Assembly (NCBI GenBank): GCA_016178785.1
Contig: JACOSO010000068.1
Span: 45,076 to 109,075 of the forward strand
Source of the DNA: Bacteroidota bacterium
Lineage (GTDB): Bacteria > Bacteroidota > Bacteroidia > Cytophagales > Cyclobacteriaceae
DNA: 64,000 nucleotides
Direction: 5' to 3'
Of the stretch, positions 41,554 to 51,644 are shown piece after piece. The notes below the pieces were generated by a model that was given only the letters and a program-made list of their open reading frames with translations, did not search any database and was not told the DNA's origin. A program made the translations under genes and the position numbers. Every line of letters starts with the position of its first letter. Position 1 is the first letter of the stretch.

Positions 41554-44500
41554 CTACTTCTTTAATAGTTTCTTCATTACATACTGATCACCAACTTTTA
41601 ATCTTATAAAATACATACCTGCAGAATGATCTTCACTTTCCCATTGCCAGACCCCATAGCCTGATTGACCCGGTAGTGGAAAATAGGATACCAGCTGTCC
41701 CATCGAATTAATAATTTCAATTGCCCCTCCCCTTGAAGGCGTTTCATTCGGCACCGCGAACTCAATGAATACGTTATTGGAAAATGGATTTGGATAAGGA
41801 TCGAACAATACGGGCCGTAACGGAGTTATTTCCTGTTTGACGAATTCGGCATCGCCAAATACAACTTTAAAATTCTTAGAGACTGACTTAAGAAAATCAT
41901 AGTGATCTTCAGTGCTCATGTTTACAATTCGAAGTGTTGTTAAATCTACCAGGTAAATCATCTTGGTAGTTCCAAAATAAGAGTTGTCCCAACGAACAGT
42001 AACGAGATCGTCCTTCACGTCAGACTCTATTGCGAAATGCCAGACGTAATTCTCTGAAGTTGGCACAACATCTTTTGTAAAAGTCATGCCAAGGTATTTC
42101 TTTGGAAAAACTACTTCCAGATAATCGAAGAACCGGGGGCTGTTGAAGTCATCGTGGTAATCAAAACCTTCCTTGGCTTCCGGATGCATACCTATCCCAC
42201 CAAGAGAGTATTCTGTATTTCCATTCTTAACGTCAAAGAATATTTCCCACGAAGACTGATCAAACGAATTCAGCGATTTATCATCAAATGATTTCCTGCC
42301 TTGTATTGAGGCATTCTTGGCTACAGGAATGGTAATCGCTGTCGAGTTGGTGCCAAGGAATTTAACAAAGCCACCTTCCAAAGGTTTTATTACGTCCACG
42401 TTTTCTATGAGGCCACGAAATGTTCTGATCTTACTGTTATTGCCACCGAGGTTCGCAGCTTGAGATGAATTAGCGGCCACAACATCGGCCCATGAAATTG
42501 AAAAATTGTACGGATTGCCGATTTGATTCCACCCTGGATTTAAAGTGATCGTGAACGGATTGCTAGTGCTTACATCTACCGTTGTACCTGGTCCCGTGTT
42601 AATCGGTGAAGAGCTTAGTTTGATAAAAAAATAGCCTTCGCCCGGGCTGAGAATTGAATTTCCATTTAACTCTGCAACTGTCGAGCCATTATAGCGGAAC
42701 ATTCGCCAAGCCGTAGGGTCGTAGTCACCGATTTCGTCACTAAAAACATTGTTAGCTGCTTTATCGACCAACACTAAAGGAATTGAAATGATGCGGTAGT
42801 TTGTTGACTCCACACCAGATGCAGAGAGTGGATATGAAGTAAAATCAAGACCGGTTGATTGATTGATGCGCGTGGTGTAAAGTGTTTGATTGGCTGAATT
42901 GTCCAAACCCGCGCCATTGGTTATCAAATATTTATACTCCACTCCTAATTCAGTAACTGCGGTGGCAGGTATAGTGCTCGTGTAAGTAGATCCGCTGCTC
43001 AGGGTCATGTTCGCAGTTGAAAAATTGTTTGGTGCTTCGCCTGCAATCGGTCGATATAAAACTTTTGCAGAAGTAATTGCTGACTCGGCATCAGTAAAAT
43101 TTGCTGCAACCGCAATTGAAGCGCCAGGTGTTACCGTTGAAAGTGTACTGTTGGCAGCCACTATGGGTGGCGTTGTATCTGTGCCTGTTGTAACGGTGAA
43201 ATTATTTGCGCTGGTTGCTGTTTGCAAACTCACGGTTACAGTTATTGGCCCTGTCGTGGCGCCTGTCGGAACAGAAGTAGTGATACTGGTAGCAGTGCTG
43301 GCTGTCACTGCCGAAGTCGTTCCGCCAAATTTTACAATGTTGTTAGTAGTCGTAGTAGAAAAATTGGTTCCAGTAATTGTAACGGTTGTGCCGATGGCAC
43401 CGGATTGCGGAGAAAACGATGTGATTGTCGGAGCTGCAGCAGAAGCAATCGTGTTGCGAAACACTGAAATACTATTGCTAGTGGCATTAGCAACTACTAA
43501 GTCAGATTTGCCGTCTCCTTCCACATCAACAATGACCACACTCCTTGGCGTTGTTCCGGTCGCGAAGTCAACCCTTGAAGCTAAAGAGCTTGTGGTAAGA
43601 GAGCCAGAAATGCTTGTGTTCTTGAATACAGAAACAGTATTACCTCCATTGTTTGCCGTGACCAAATCGGGCTTGCCATCACCATCTACATCGCCAATAG
43701 CAACCTCCCAAGGCGTTGCTCCCGTTGTGAAATCCACTTTAGAGGCAAAGGAACCTGATGTTATAGAGCCTGAAGAACTCGTATTCTTAAAAACAGAAAG
43801 AGTGTTGCTCCCATAATTGACAACAGCAATTTCCTTTTTCCCATCTCCATCAATGTCACCGATGGCCACACCATAGGGGTTTGTTCCTGTTGTAAAGTCT
43901 ACAGCAGATGCAAAAGCAATTGAGCCTGTGGTGCTTGTGTTCCTCAAGACTGATGCAGAGCTACCATTACTGTTGGGAACAACCAAATCTGGTTTACCAT
44001 CTCCATCCAAATCACCACTAGCAAGATATTGCGGATTGGGCCCGGTTATAGAGAAGTCAATTTTGGAACCAAAGGAGCTGGCTGTAATAGAACCCGGACT
44101 GCTTGTGTTTTTAAATACCGAAACCGAGTTGCTGGTAAAGTTAGTCACAACTAAGTCTGGTTTACCGTCTACATCGACATCAACAATATTTATGTCAACA
44201 GGGCCAGTGCCTGTCGTAAAGTCAACTTTTGTTGCAAACGAACTTGTTGTAACGGAACCAGAACTACTTGTATTCCTAAAAACTGAAATCGTATTGCCGG
44301 GACCATTGGCATAATTGGCGACCACTAAATCAAGTTTTCCGTCTCCATCCAAATCGCCAATAGCCTCGCCCCAGGGATATGTTCCGGTTGTAAAATCAAC
44401 ATTTGCAGCAAGAGAACTTGTAGTGATCGAGCCGGAGGAGCTCGTGTTTCTGAAGACAGAAACTCTACTGCTTGCAGTGTAGCCAGGAACAGCAAAGTCG

Positions 44501-46701
44501 GGCTTGCCGTCTCCATCGATGTCACCGGCTGATACGTAAAATGGACTTGTCCCTGTTGCAAAATCAACTTTGGCAGCGAATGTATTTGCATCGATCCCTC
44601 CCCCGGTTAAAAACGTAACAATAAAAGATGTGCTCGAGTAGGCAGTCAATCCACTTACTGTTACAGAGATCGGCTGATAAGTTGCCCCAAAAGGAACCGT
44701 TACTGTAAGCTGAGAAGCAGTGGCAGCCGTTACTGTTGCTTTGGTGGCACCAAAGTAAACGATGTTGTTAGAAGGTGCAGAATCGAAATTAGTTCCAGTG
44801 ATTGTTACTGAGGTTCCAATGGACCCACTGGCGGGAGAAAAATTGGTAATCGTTGGCACTGCGTTGGTGACCAAATTTCTGAATACAGAGATCGTGCCGC
44901 TGCTTTCGTTACACGCAATCAGGTCGGGTCTCCCGTCTCCATCGAGGTCATCGATGGCAACATTATAAGGGCCAGACCCTGTAGTAAAATCTACTTTAGT
45001 TGCAAATGATCCTGAAGTGATGCTCCCATTTGCACTTGTATTTCGAAGCAGCGAAACCGTATTGCCCGTATAATTGGCAACAGCCAAATCGGGTTTGCCA
45101 TCCCCATCAAGGTCTCCAATGGCAACATCAAACGGAACTGTTCCTGTTGTAAAATCTACTTTGGCTGCAAATGAACTTGCAGTGATGCTTCCGCTGGTAC
45201 TTATATTTCGAAAAACTGAAACAGAATTACTTTGCCCGTTGGCAGTTGCGATCTCGGCTTTTCCATCTCCATCGAGGTCGCCAATGGATACGCCTGATGG
45301 CTGTGTTCCCGTTGTGAAATCTACTTTGGCTGCAAATGAACCGGAGGTGATGCTGCCGCTCGTGCTCGTGTTGCGGAATACCGACAAAGTGTTAGCCCAA
45401 TTAGCCACAGCAATGTCGGGTTTCCCGTCTCCATCAAGGTCGCCAACAGAGGCACCGTAAGGATTTGTTCCAGTTGCAAAATCTACTTTTGTAGCAAAGG
45501 AGATACTGCCACTTGTGCTCGTATTACGCAGTACAGATATACTACTACTGTTAAAATTGCAAGTGGCGATGTCTGATTTTCCATCTCCGTCAAAGTCTCC
45601 GCTAACCAAAAGATAGGGGCTTGTCCCTGTAGCGAAATCCACTTTTGAAGCAAGCGAACCTGAAGTTATGTTTCCACTTGTGCTTTGGTTGCGTAATACC
45701 GAAATAGAATTACTTCCAGCGTTAGTTACTACAAGATCGGGTTTGCCATCTCCATCAATATCAGCTATCAATACATTATGAGGGTTTGTTCCAGTCGTAA
45801 AGTCAATTTTCGTTGCAAATGAACTTGCAGTGATGCTGCCACTGGCACTCGTGTTGCGAAAGATTGACAACGTGTTACTGTTATAGTTGACGACAGCTAG
45901 ATCTGATTTTCCGTCTCCATCAATGTCGCCAATAGTGGCTTCGTAGGGATTGGTTCCACTCGAGAAATCCACCGCTGTAGAAAACGAATTTGCATTGATC
46001 AGCCCACCACCTGAAAATGTTACTGCAAATGGCACGCTTGAATTAGCCGTTAAACCATTTACTTCTATTGAAATAGGTTGATAAGTTGCACCCGGTGGAA
46101 CCGTTACTGTAAGCTGCGTAGGAGTAGCTGCTGTTACCACTGCTTTGGTTGCGCCAAAGTACACGATGTTGTTAGCAGCAATTGAACTGAAGTTAGTTCC
46201 GGTAATCGTTACCGATGTGCCTATTACACCTGATTGAGGAGAAAATGAGGTGATGGTAGGAATCGCAGCAGCGATTGAAAATGCTGCCGCATTGGTGATG
46301 GAGCAGCCTCCTCCATTGTTCACAATTACGTCATAGTTTGATACGGTTGCCCCGGCTGAAATACTAAAATTTGCACTAAACGTAGAAGCCCCATCTGTAA
46401 AAGAATTAATGGCAGTTGGAAAAATCTTATTGCTTGTACTTACCTGCTGAAAATATAGGCTACTGGCAGTTACTTTGTATAAGTTTAAAACACATGTCTC
46501 TGTAAGTTGAGAAAACGTTGCTCCGCCTCCTCCCGTAAAAGTAACTGTCAAAGATTGACCTTGTGTGGCCGATGCTGGGCTAGGTGTTATGGTCTGGCTG
46601 AATAGGCTCGCAGGTGTGACAAGCACGATGATCGGAAATAAAATACCCAATCTAATCAATGGAGTTCGCCTCCTTAGTTTTGGATGTGACCTTTTGTTCA
46701 T
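41554..46701 (-). CDS. Giant T9SS surface protein: two seven-repeat FG-GAP propellers, IPT/TIG domains
   Basis: This 1715-aa protein has an N-terminal signal. Approximate order: IPT/TIG 1 (148-230), FG-GAP/VCBS block 1 with seven GDxDGDGK repeats (235-625), IPT/TIG 2 (628-710), block 2 with seven repeats (715-1125), IPT/TIG 3 (1128-1205), Ig-like and other beta domains, and a type A T9SS sorting domain at the end (DPYPNPFSNNVFIEF, AGMYFIRLKVGDQYVMKKLL). Each seven-repeat block should form one seven-bladed, Ca2+-binding propeller as in integrin alpha. Export across the outer membrane by T9SS is expected. The start overlaps the Wzy-like gene as ATGA; the caspase gene follows. A surface adhesin or matrix protein is the likely role. 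Confidence 0.93.
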   Translation of the reverse strand: MNKRSHPKLRRRTPLIRLGILFPIIVLVTPASLFSQTITPSPASATQGQSLTVTFTGGGGATFSQLTETCVLNLYKVTASSLYFQQVSTSNKIFPTAINSFTDGASTFSANFSISAGATVSNYDVIVNNGGGCSITNAAAFSIAAAIPTITSFSPQSGVIGTSVTITGTNFSSIAANNIVYFGATKAVVTAATPTQLTVTVPPGATYQPISIEVNGLTANSSVPFAVTFSGGGLINANSFSTAVDFSSGTNPYEATIGDIDGDGKSDLAVVNYNSNTLSIFRNTSASGSITASSFATKIDFTTGTNPHNVLIADIDGDGKPDLVVTNAGSNSISVLRNQSTSGNITSGSLASKVDFATGTSPYLLVSGDFDGDGKSDIATCNFNSSSISVLRNTSTSGSISFATKVDFATGTNPYGASVGDLDGDGKPDIAVANWANTLSVFRNTSTSGSITSGSFAAKVDFTTGTQPSGVSIGDLDGDGKAEIATANGQSNSVSVFRNISTSGSITASSFAAKVDFTTGTVPFDVAIGDLDGDGKPDLAVANYTGNTVSLLRNTSANGSITSGSFATKVDFTTGSGPYNVAIDDLDGDGRPDLIACNESSGTISVFRNLVTNAVPTITNFSPASGSIGTSVTITGTNFDSAPSNNIVYFGATKATVTAATASQLTVTVPFGATYQPISVTVSGLTAYSSTSFIVTFLTGGGIDANTFAAKVDFATGTSPFYVSAGDIDGDGKPDFAVPGYTASSRVSVFRNTSSSGSITTSSLAANVDFTTGTYPWGEAIGDLDGDGKLDLVVANYANGPGNTISVFRNTSSSGSVTTSSFATKVDFTTGTGPVDINIVDVDVDGKPDLVVTNFTSNSVSVFKNTSSPGSITASSFGSKIDFSITGPNPQYLASGDLDGDGKPDLVVPNSNGSSASVLRNTSTTGSIAFASAVDFTTGTNPYGVAIGDIDGDGKKEIAVVNYGSNTLSVFKNTSSSGSITSGSFASKVDFTTGATPWEVAIGDVDGDGKPDLVTANNGGNTVSVFKNTSISGSLTTSSLASRVDFATGTTPRSVVIVDVEGDGKSDLVVANATSNSISVFRNTIASAAAPTITSFSPQSGAIGTTVTITGTNFSTTTTNNIVKFGGTTSAVTASTATSITTSVPTGATTGPITVTVSLQTATSANNFTVTTGTDTTPPIVAANSTLSTVTPGASIAVAANFTDAESAITSAKVLYRPIAGEAPNNFSTANMTLSSGSTYTSTIPATAVTELGVEYKYLITNGAGLDNSANQTLYTTRINQSTGLDFTSYPLSASGVESTNYRIISIPLVLVDKAANNVFSDEIGDYDPTAWRMFRYNGSTVAELNGNSILSPGEGYFFIKLSSSPINTGPGTTVDVSTSNPFTITLNPGWNQIGNPYNFSISWADVVAANSSQAANLGGNNSKIRTFRGLIENVDVIKPLEGGFVKFLGTNSTAITIPVAKNASIQGRKSFDDKSLNSFDQSSWEIFFDVKNGNTEYSLGGIGMHPEAKEGFDYHDDFNSPRFFDYLEVVFPKKYLGMTFTKDVVPTSENYVWHFAIESDVKDDLVTVRWDNSYFGTTKMIYLVDLTTLRIVNMSTEDHYDFLKSVSKNFKVVFGDAEFVKQEITPLRPVLFDPYPNPFSNNVFIEFAVPNETPSRGGAIEIINSMGQLVSYFPLPGQSGYGVWQWESEDHSAGMYFIRLKVGDQYVMKKLLKK

Positions 46702-48551
46702 CTCTTGTTTATTTTTCCATAGATAAGCTCCTTGTATTTTTGCTTTCTTTCACCATTCCCGGCAACCGATTGTGTCCACTGAAGGGCGGTCCGATAATTG
46801 CCCTCATTATAATAAATGGCAGCAAGGTTCAATTTAGGGTCCTCAAAGCCCGGACTGATGCGAATGGCTTCCAAATAGATCGATTTAGCTTTTTCATGGT
46901 AACCCAATACTTCCAGTGAAGAAGCAAGATTATTTAAAACCTGAATATTAAATGGTGCAACCATATACGCCTCGCTAAAGGAATGCAAAGCATTTTCATA
47001 GTCCTCCATGCTAATATAAGCAGAACCCCTGTACCACGAAATAGGGATTCCAAAATTGTCCAGTTTGTAAAACAGGGATATGGATTTATTTGAATAGTAA
47101 ATGACATTTTTAAAATCACCTATTTGCCTGGCGCTGATCAGTTTTCTTGCATAATACTCCCCTTTAGCTCTGATCAGGCCAAAAAATAAAATCACCAGTA
47201 GGAAGCTTGCTCCAATTACTCTTATGTATGTCGGTTGTATACTTAATTTAAATGAAGCCGGAAAAGTAATTTCCGTTTGAATGAAGGCATATAAGAGGCC
47301 CATGATGATGTTGACCATTACAACACTTTCAATTCTCTCCTTCGGAAACGAAAACATGGAAATCGTCAAATAACCTAGCAGAGAGGAAAGTGGTATTACG
47401 AGTCTCCATGAGAAACCATTTCTATTTAATACTTTATACGCGTACCCGATTAACAAAATGAAAATGGCTACTTGGCTAAAGAAACCGATAAGCCCAGTTT
47501 CAGAAAGTGTCCAGAGAAAATCATTATGCGGGCGGTCAGGAATCAGTTGTCCGTTCTGAACCTCATCTATAAATCCTGTTAGCGTGTAGTTGGGTAAGTT
47601 TGTTCTCCAGTTTCCTGCGCCAACTCCGGCAATCGGATGATCTTCAAACATCTGAAATGATTTCTTCCAAAGTAATTTTCTGGGTTCAAAACTTTTGGCA
47701 GATAGAATTCCATTGACATCTCGCGAACTGATTTCTGATAGGTTCGACCTAAAGAAAAAAATAAGGGCTGCTGATGCAAAAAATGTGATCGTCATCCAGA
47801 GAATAATTTGCTTGAACGGAACATTCTTTTTGTAGATGACATACATCAAGAAAATTGACAATGAAGTAACACCCATTCCAACCAAGGCTGCTCTTGTCTG
47901 GAGGATGGCCAGAAAAATTAAATTGCCGATGCATCCAATCAGGGCAAAGATTTTTGATGGTTTTTCCAATTCAAAAAAACCAATAATCAGAAAAGGCATC
48001 AGCAGAAATAGAAAGCAAGCTAAAAGGTTGACATTTCCGTTTATGCCAGTGATGGCGTCCATTTCAATTTTGGAAAAAGTCTTAAAGTCAAAGGCTGTGA
48101 TCTGTACTGTTAAGATTAATCCATATCCAAAAAATATCAAAAGCGAAACGTTGATTAATCCTTTAAAAAATAGGGGATTCCGAATATGAAGAATAGTTGT
48201 AGAAGCAAAAATCAGTAAGCCAAAAAATATCTTGAATGATTCAAAAAAGCTCTCGGCTGGATTGATCGCCCAGAGGGACGAGATGATGTTTATGAAAAAT
48301 AATAAACTATAAAGAATGATTACAGGTGTAAAAAAAAACAGACCTTCTGTCGAATCAACCAAAAAAATAGCCAATAAAAGCAGAGTAGCGTTCAGCAATA
48401 AAAAACGCCCGATCAATGCGCCATCAATCATGAAATTGGTATACAAGAAGCATACACCAGCGTATCCTGCCAAAAATAAAATGGTCGATATTCGGACAGA
48501 AGGATTTTGGAGATTTAATGGGTGTGATATTTCACCCTTTCGCCTCAACAC
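46698..48551 (-). CDS. O-antigen-ligase-like (Wzy_C) membrane protein with C-terminal TPR repeats
   Basis: This 617-aa protein has about ten N-terminal hydrophobic segments and the Wzy_C core with GVGAGNWRTNLP, PHNDFLWTLSETGLIGF, as in WaaL/PglL-type ligases and polymerases. The last 170 residues carry TPR units (YENALHSFSEAYMVAPFN, YHEKAKSIYLEAIRISPGFE, GNYRTALQWTQSVAGNGE). Such ligases transfer glycans to lipids or proteins in the periplasm. The stop codon overlaps the start of the giant T9SS protein, so glycosylation of that protein is an appealing but unproven idea. Confidence 0.88.
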   Translation of the reverse strand: MLRRKGEISHPLNLQNPSVRISTILFLAGYAGVCFLYTNFMIDGALIGRFLLLNATLLLLAIFLVDSTEGLFFFTPVIILYSLLFFINIISSLWAINPAESFFESFKIFFGLLIFASTTILHIRNPLFFKGLINVSLLIFFGYGLILTVQITAFDFKTFSKIEMDAITGINGNVNLLACFLFLLMPFLIIGFFELEKPSKIFALIGCIGNLIFLAILQTRAALVGMGVTSLSIFLMYVIYKKNVPFKQIILWMTITFFASAALIFFFRSNLSEISSRDVNGILSAKSFEPRKLLWKKSFQMFEDHPIAGVGAGNWRTNLPNYTLTGFIDEVQNGQLIPDRPHNDFLWTLSETGLIGFFSQVAIFILLIGYAYKVLNRNGFSWRLVIPLSSLLGYLTISMFSFPKERIESVVMVNIIMGLLYAFIQTEITFPASFKLSIQPTYIRVIGASFLLVILFFGLIRAKGEYYARKLISARQIGDFKNVIYYSNKSISLFYKLDNFGIPISWYRGSAYISMEDYENALHSFSEAYMVAPFNIQVLNNLASSLEVLGYHEKAKSIYLEAIRISPGFEDPKLNLAAIYYNEGNYRTALQWTQSVAGNGERKQKYKELIYGKINKR

Positions 48552-48602
48552 TGAATTCTTTGTTTATAAGGGTCTGAAAAAAGAAAAAGACTTCATTTTT
48601 CA

Positions 48603-49322
48603 TTAGTTTAAACCTAAATCAGGCGGGCTCGCCAAGTCAGAAGATTTTGTTGGTGTGCCTGATGAACCTTTTGATCCGCTGAGAAGGCCAACCACAACCC
48701 CGGCTGCAACTGCAGGAAGAATTTTCAGCAACGTGGGGATTTTATGCCTAACCGAGAAAAAATCGGTAGTAATCATTTCTTTTCCATTAACCAGCCTGAT
48801 CTGATATCCCCCACCGGTCTTCTGCTTCAACGGAACATTCCACTGGTAATTTCCAATATTTGTTGTGGTGGCTACTCCACTTTGTAGTACGCCATCCTTG
48901 AGTAATTCTACCTTTACATTTTCATTTTTGGAGCCCCCGCGCCAAACAATGGATACAGTTTTACCGCGCTTAGCATTAGTAATTCCATTTTTGAATGTGA
49001 GTAACCCGATCACCTCGGCCCTGACCTCAAATGATAGTTCACCTTGATAATTTCCCAATTCAATTTTTGCTTCCCATTCAATTCTTTTTCCTTTCCCGGC
49101 CGGGAGCCCCCTACCTATATCACCACTTACGTGCTGTAGTGGCATTGAAAAATTGTTATGAGATGAATAGAGTTGAATATCGCATCGATCGCCTGCGAAT
49201 GTTTCACTGAGATCATACGTGATTATGATTTTCTCACCCTGGGCAATTGCTTTCAGGTTTTCAAGCTTTTGAGCTTGTCCTGCAAGAGAGCCGAATAACA
49301 CCAGCCAGAACAGGTTTCTCAT
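48603..49322 (-). CDS. Secreted protein with Kre9/KNH-like (GPI-anchored-type) domain
   Basis: This 239-aa protein has a signal peptide ending LFGSLAGQAQ, a beta-rich domain, then a Kre9/KNH-like domain (AKRGKTVSIVWRGGSKNENV, VELLKDGVLQS, NIGNYQWNVP, GGYQIRLV). Near the C-terminus is a hydrophobic segment (ILPAVAAGVVVGLLSG), possibly a membrane helix, and a Ser/Gly/Thr-rich tail. The longer frame to 49400 is not supported; ATG at 49322 starts the signal peptide. It is just upstream of the Wzy-like gene and in line with it, so the two may belong together. Confidence 0.75.
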   Translation of the reverse strand: MRNLFWLVLFGSLAGQAQKLENLKAIAQGEKIIITYDLSETFAGDRCDIQLYSSHNNFSMPLQHVSGDIGRGLPAGKGKRIEWEAKIELGNYQGELSFEVRAEVIGLLTFKNGITNAKRGKTVSIVWRGGSKNENVKVELLKDGVLQSGVATTTNIGNYQWNVPLKQKTGGGYQIRLVNGKEMITTDFFSVRHKIPTLLKILPAVAAGVVVGLLSGSKGSSGTPTKSSDLASPPDLGLN

Positions 49323-49519
49323 GAGATCCAGTAGATCTTCTAAGGTACTAAATATTAGGTTGCACCCAAAATTCATCAGACCTGTATGAGCGTCTGGCAT
49401 TTTAACTCCCTAAGTTTACCGTTCGATCTCCCTTCACGTTAATTCAACGGAAGATGGTTTACAGAATAATTGTGGCATAGTATGTTTGAAACAGATTAAA
49501 GCCAACTATAGACAAGATT

Positions 49520-49556
49520 ATCCCCCGGGGTCGAGGACCTTGGGGATTTTCTTTTT
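49520..49556 (+). terminator. Hairpin followed by T-run (weak terminator candidate)
   Basis: ATCCCC at 49520-49525 pairs with GGGGAT at 49542-49547, followed by TTTTCTTTTT on the plus strand. The adjacent genes run on the minus strand, so no plus-strand transcript is known to end here. It may be a residual repeat rather than a terminator. The rest of the gap 49323-49578 shows nothing. Confidence 0.3.
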
Positions 49557-49578
49557 AGAGGAATCTTAGTTAAAGAGC

Positions 49579-50187
49579 TTACGAGATTTTTTCTTTAGCA
49601 ATCGGCATCAATGGTGGTGGCACTGCCGGATATTTTTTCATGATTGCCTTCACTCCTTTTGAGATACTTTTACTCAAAGTCTTTGCATTGTCAACAGTGC
49701 CGTGCACAAAACCTCTCCAAATTAATCTGCCTGTCTTTTTATCTTTTATATCGAGAACTAAGGTGCCTTGTGTATAGGAATAATAACTCTGAGGCTGTCC
49801 CCAGTAAGGCATAGGTCCGCCCATCATATACCAGCCGTAAGGAAAATACCCGATAGGGTAATACGGATAGTAATAAGGGTAATAGTAAAAACCACCTCCA
49901 TAACTCTGCTCTTTCTTTTCTGTGTAGGCCTCATAGTTTACAAGCAAGTCAGGTTTTTTTGCATCGTACGTTATTCCTTTTTTAGCAAATTCATTTTTGA
50001 TATTTGCTTTAATGTTTGAGTCGATAAGGTCACTCTTGTAAACAGGATTTTCCGTACGGATTTGCGACTTGCCCCAGACGAACGATCTGTATTGAGCAAA
50101 ATTTGCGGTGTGATCAAAATCGGTTACGGCACAACTCGAACACACTAAAATTCCAACTGCGACCAAAAAAATGCTTACCTGTTTCAT
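49579..50187 (-). CDS. DUF4136 lipoprotein
   Basis: This 202-aa protein has a lipoprotein signal (SIFLVAVGILVCSSCAV) with the lipid cysteine near residue 19, then the DUF4136 layout: FDHTANFAQYRSFVWGK, NEFAKKGITYDAKKPDLLVN and GTLVLDIKDKKTGRLIWRGF. A Tyr/Pro/Gly-rich loop (GGGFYYYPYYYPYYPIGYF) lies in the middle. The family is found on the envelope of Bacteroidota and Proteobacteria; function unknown. The start is ATG at 50187, two codons after an upstream ATG. Confidence 0.88.
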   Translation of the reverse strand: MKQVSIFLVAVGILVCSSCAVTDFDHTANFAQYRSFVWGKSQIRTENPVYKSDLIDSNIKANIKNEFAKKGITYDAKKPDLLVNYEAYTEKKEQSYGGGFYYYPYYYPYYPIGYFPYGWYMMGGPMPYWGQPQSYYSYTQGTLVLDIKDKKTGRLIWRGFVHGTVDNAKTLSKSISKGVKAIMKKYPAVPPPLMPIAKEKIS

Positions 50188-50300
50188 AACCACATTGTTG
50201 TTTTTTTTATTCTCATTTGATTAAGAAAGGGGAATTGCTCAGCCCCTGATGAGAAGAAACCCCGACAAGTAGGTAGAGGCAAATTAGCCTTGAATTCCTC

Positions 50301-50819
50301 TTATCGGATTATAAATTTTACTCCGAAAGAAGGATCGGGAGCGAAGTTGATGTATCCACCTGTACTCAATTCAATAAATGGTTTTAGATCAATACTGAAA
50401 GAGATCGGAATTCCGCCCGGCATACGATATTCGAATCCGACAATTCCGTTGATGCCTATGCCTATATCATTGTTTCTATAATTATTCACTTCACGACCAA
50501 AGTAACCGGAGTACCTGTTCTTGTCATTGTACAATGCAAGGTGACCTCCGCCACCATAATAAACGTAAAGACCGCTTGCATTGTATACCGGAGAATATCT
50601 TTCAACTAACCCTGTAAGGCTAACCCCATTTCCAAACCAACCAATGATTCCCTCGATGGCCTTGGTTCGCTGAGTAAAAAATTTTCCATCTATACCTGTG
50701 GTTCCTCCTACGCGGAGACCAATGGCTGTATTGTATTGTGCATGCAGCTGATAAGAAAGCAGGAACAACGTGATGATCAAGCCTCGTAAAGCACAAAGAA
50801 AAAATGATCTTGTCTTCAT
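50301..50819 (-). CDS. Outer-membrane beta-barrel-like protein of unknown function
   Basis: This 172-aa protein has a signal peptide (GLIITLFLLSYQLHAQ). The rest alternates polar and aromatic residues (YNTAIGLRVGGTTGIDGKFF, LYVYYGGGGHLALY, GINGIVGFEYRMPG, DPSFGVKFIIR) and ends in a phenylalanine-rich strand, as in small porin-like barrels. The start could be 50819 or 50828. It lies 114 bp after the DUF4136 gene start side and in the same direction. Confidence 0.72.
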   Translation of the reverse strand: MKTRSFFLCALRGLIITLFLLSYQLHAQYNTAIGLRVGGTTGIDGKFFTQRTKAIEGIIGWFGNGVSLTGLVERYSPVYNASGLYVYYGGGGHLALYNDKNRYSGYFGREVNNYRNNDIGIGINGIVGFEYRMPGGIPISFSIDLKPFIELSTGGYINFAPDPSFGVKFIIR

Positions 50820-51147
50820 AACGTTCATTTTTTTATACGAGTAAACCATCCTATAGAACGTTTTAAATCATTTTTGATTAATGCGAGCGGATGAAATGTC
50901 GTTGAGCGCCCGTGATCGCGGGTTGAGCAGTTAATTGGTTTGGTTTTGTAGTTAATCTACTGACTCTTTGTAGTTGGAACTAGTCTATCGTTAACTATTA
51001 CGAATGTATAAAAGTGTTACATGGACTATTAACTGCGGAACACAGGCAATTCTCGATGAGTGAACATATTACCCGAGTTAAGGGCGGAATCAAGTGTACT
51101 CAACCAACTCGAAAAACGTTTTATAAAATATCAAAATACATGTGAAG
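50820..51147. other. Intergenic region, no feature seen
   Basis: About 330 bp between divergent genes. It is AT-rich toward both ends and holds the promoters of both by position. I see no repeat, RNA or extra frame that I can support. Confidence 0.5.
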
Positions 51148-51633
51148 ATGAATCAGAATTCGTTTAAACTAGTCTTGTTGGCACTTGTACTTTCAGCCGT
51201 TGCACTTGGTTGCAAGAGCAGTAAGAAAACTGCAACCATTACGAGTGCGAGCCCTGAGAAAGTAAAAACACCCCCGGAGGTAGTACAACCCAAACCAAGC
51301 GAAGCAGATGAGCAAGCAAAATTGGATGCAATGAAAGAAAGCACGTACAAAGGCAGGCTTTCTCAATACTTCGATGCGATTGCCAACGCAAGCGATGCCG
51401 TTTCTGCCAACACCAACATTGACGAAGCCTTGTTTTTGTTTTCGTCACCTCAGGCACCCGTACTTATTGTGATAAGCGAAGAAGGTAGTCAAAAAGATTA
51501 CGACAGGCCTACAACCATCAGGTCATATCTCAATTATCTCAAAGACCAAAAGAAGAACATCAATCGGATCGAAAACCTAAAAATGGATGACTCGGGAAAA
51601 ATCACGGAAGTAGAATTAAGAAAGAATAATTAA
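51148..51633 (+). CDS. Lipoprotein of unknown function
   Basis: This 161-aa protein has a lipoprotein signal (LVLLALVLSAVALGCKSS, lipid Cys near residue 22), then a Lys/Pro/Glu-rich linker and a domain with YFDAIANASDAVSANTNIDE, LFLFSSPQAPVLIVISEEG and IENLKMDDSGKITEVEL. I do not recognise a family. It is the first of four same-direction envelope genes (to 55656) that probably form one operon. Confidence 0.78.
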   Translation: MNQNSFKLVLLALVLSAVALGCKSSKKTATITSASPEKVKTPPEVVQPKPSEADEQAKLDAMKESTYKGRLSQYFDAIANASDAVSANTNIDEALFLFSSPQAPVLIVISEEGSQKDYDRPTTIRSYLNYLKDQKKNINRIENLKMDDSGKITEVELRKNN

Positions 51634-51644
51634 ATCTATCAGTC

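Noticed and set aside
43007..45460. Long plus-strand frames opposite the giant T9SS gene (up to 269 aa)
   Set aside because: Antisense shadows of the repetitive FG-GAP coding sequence; the repeats open the other frames by periodicity.
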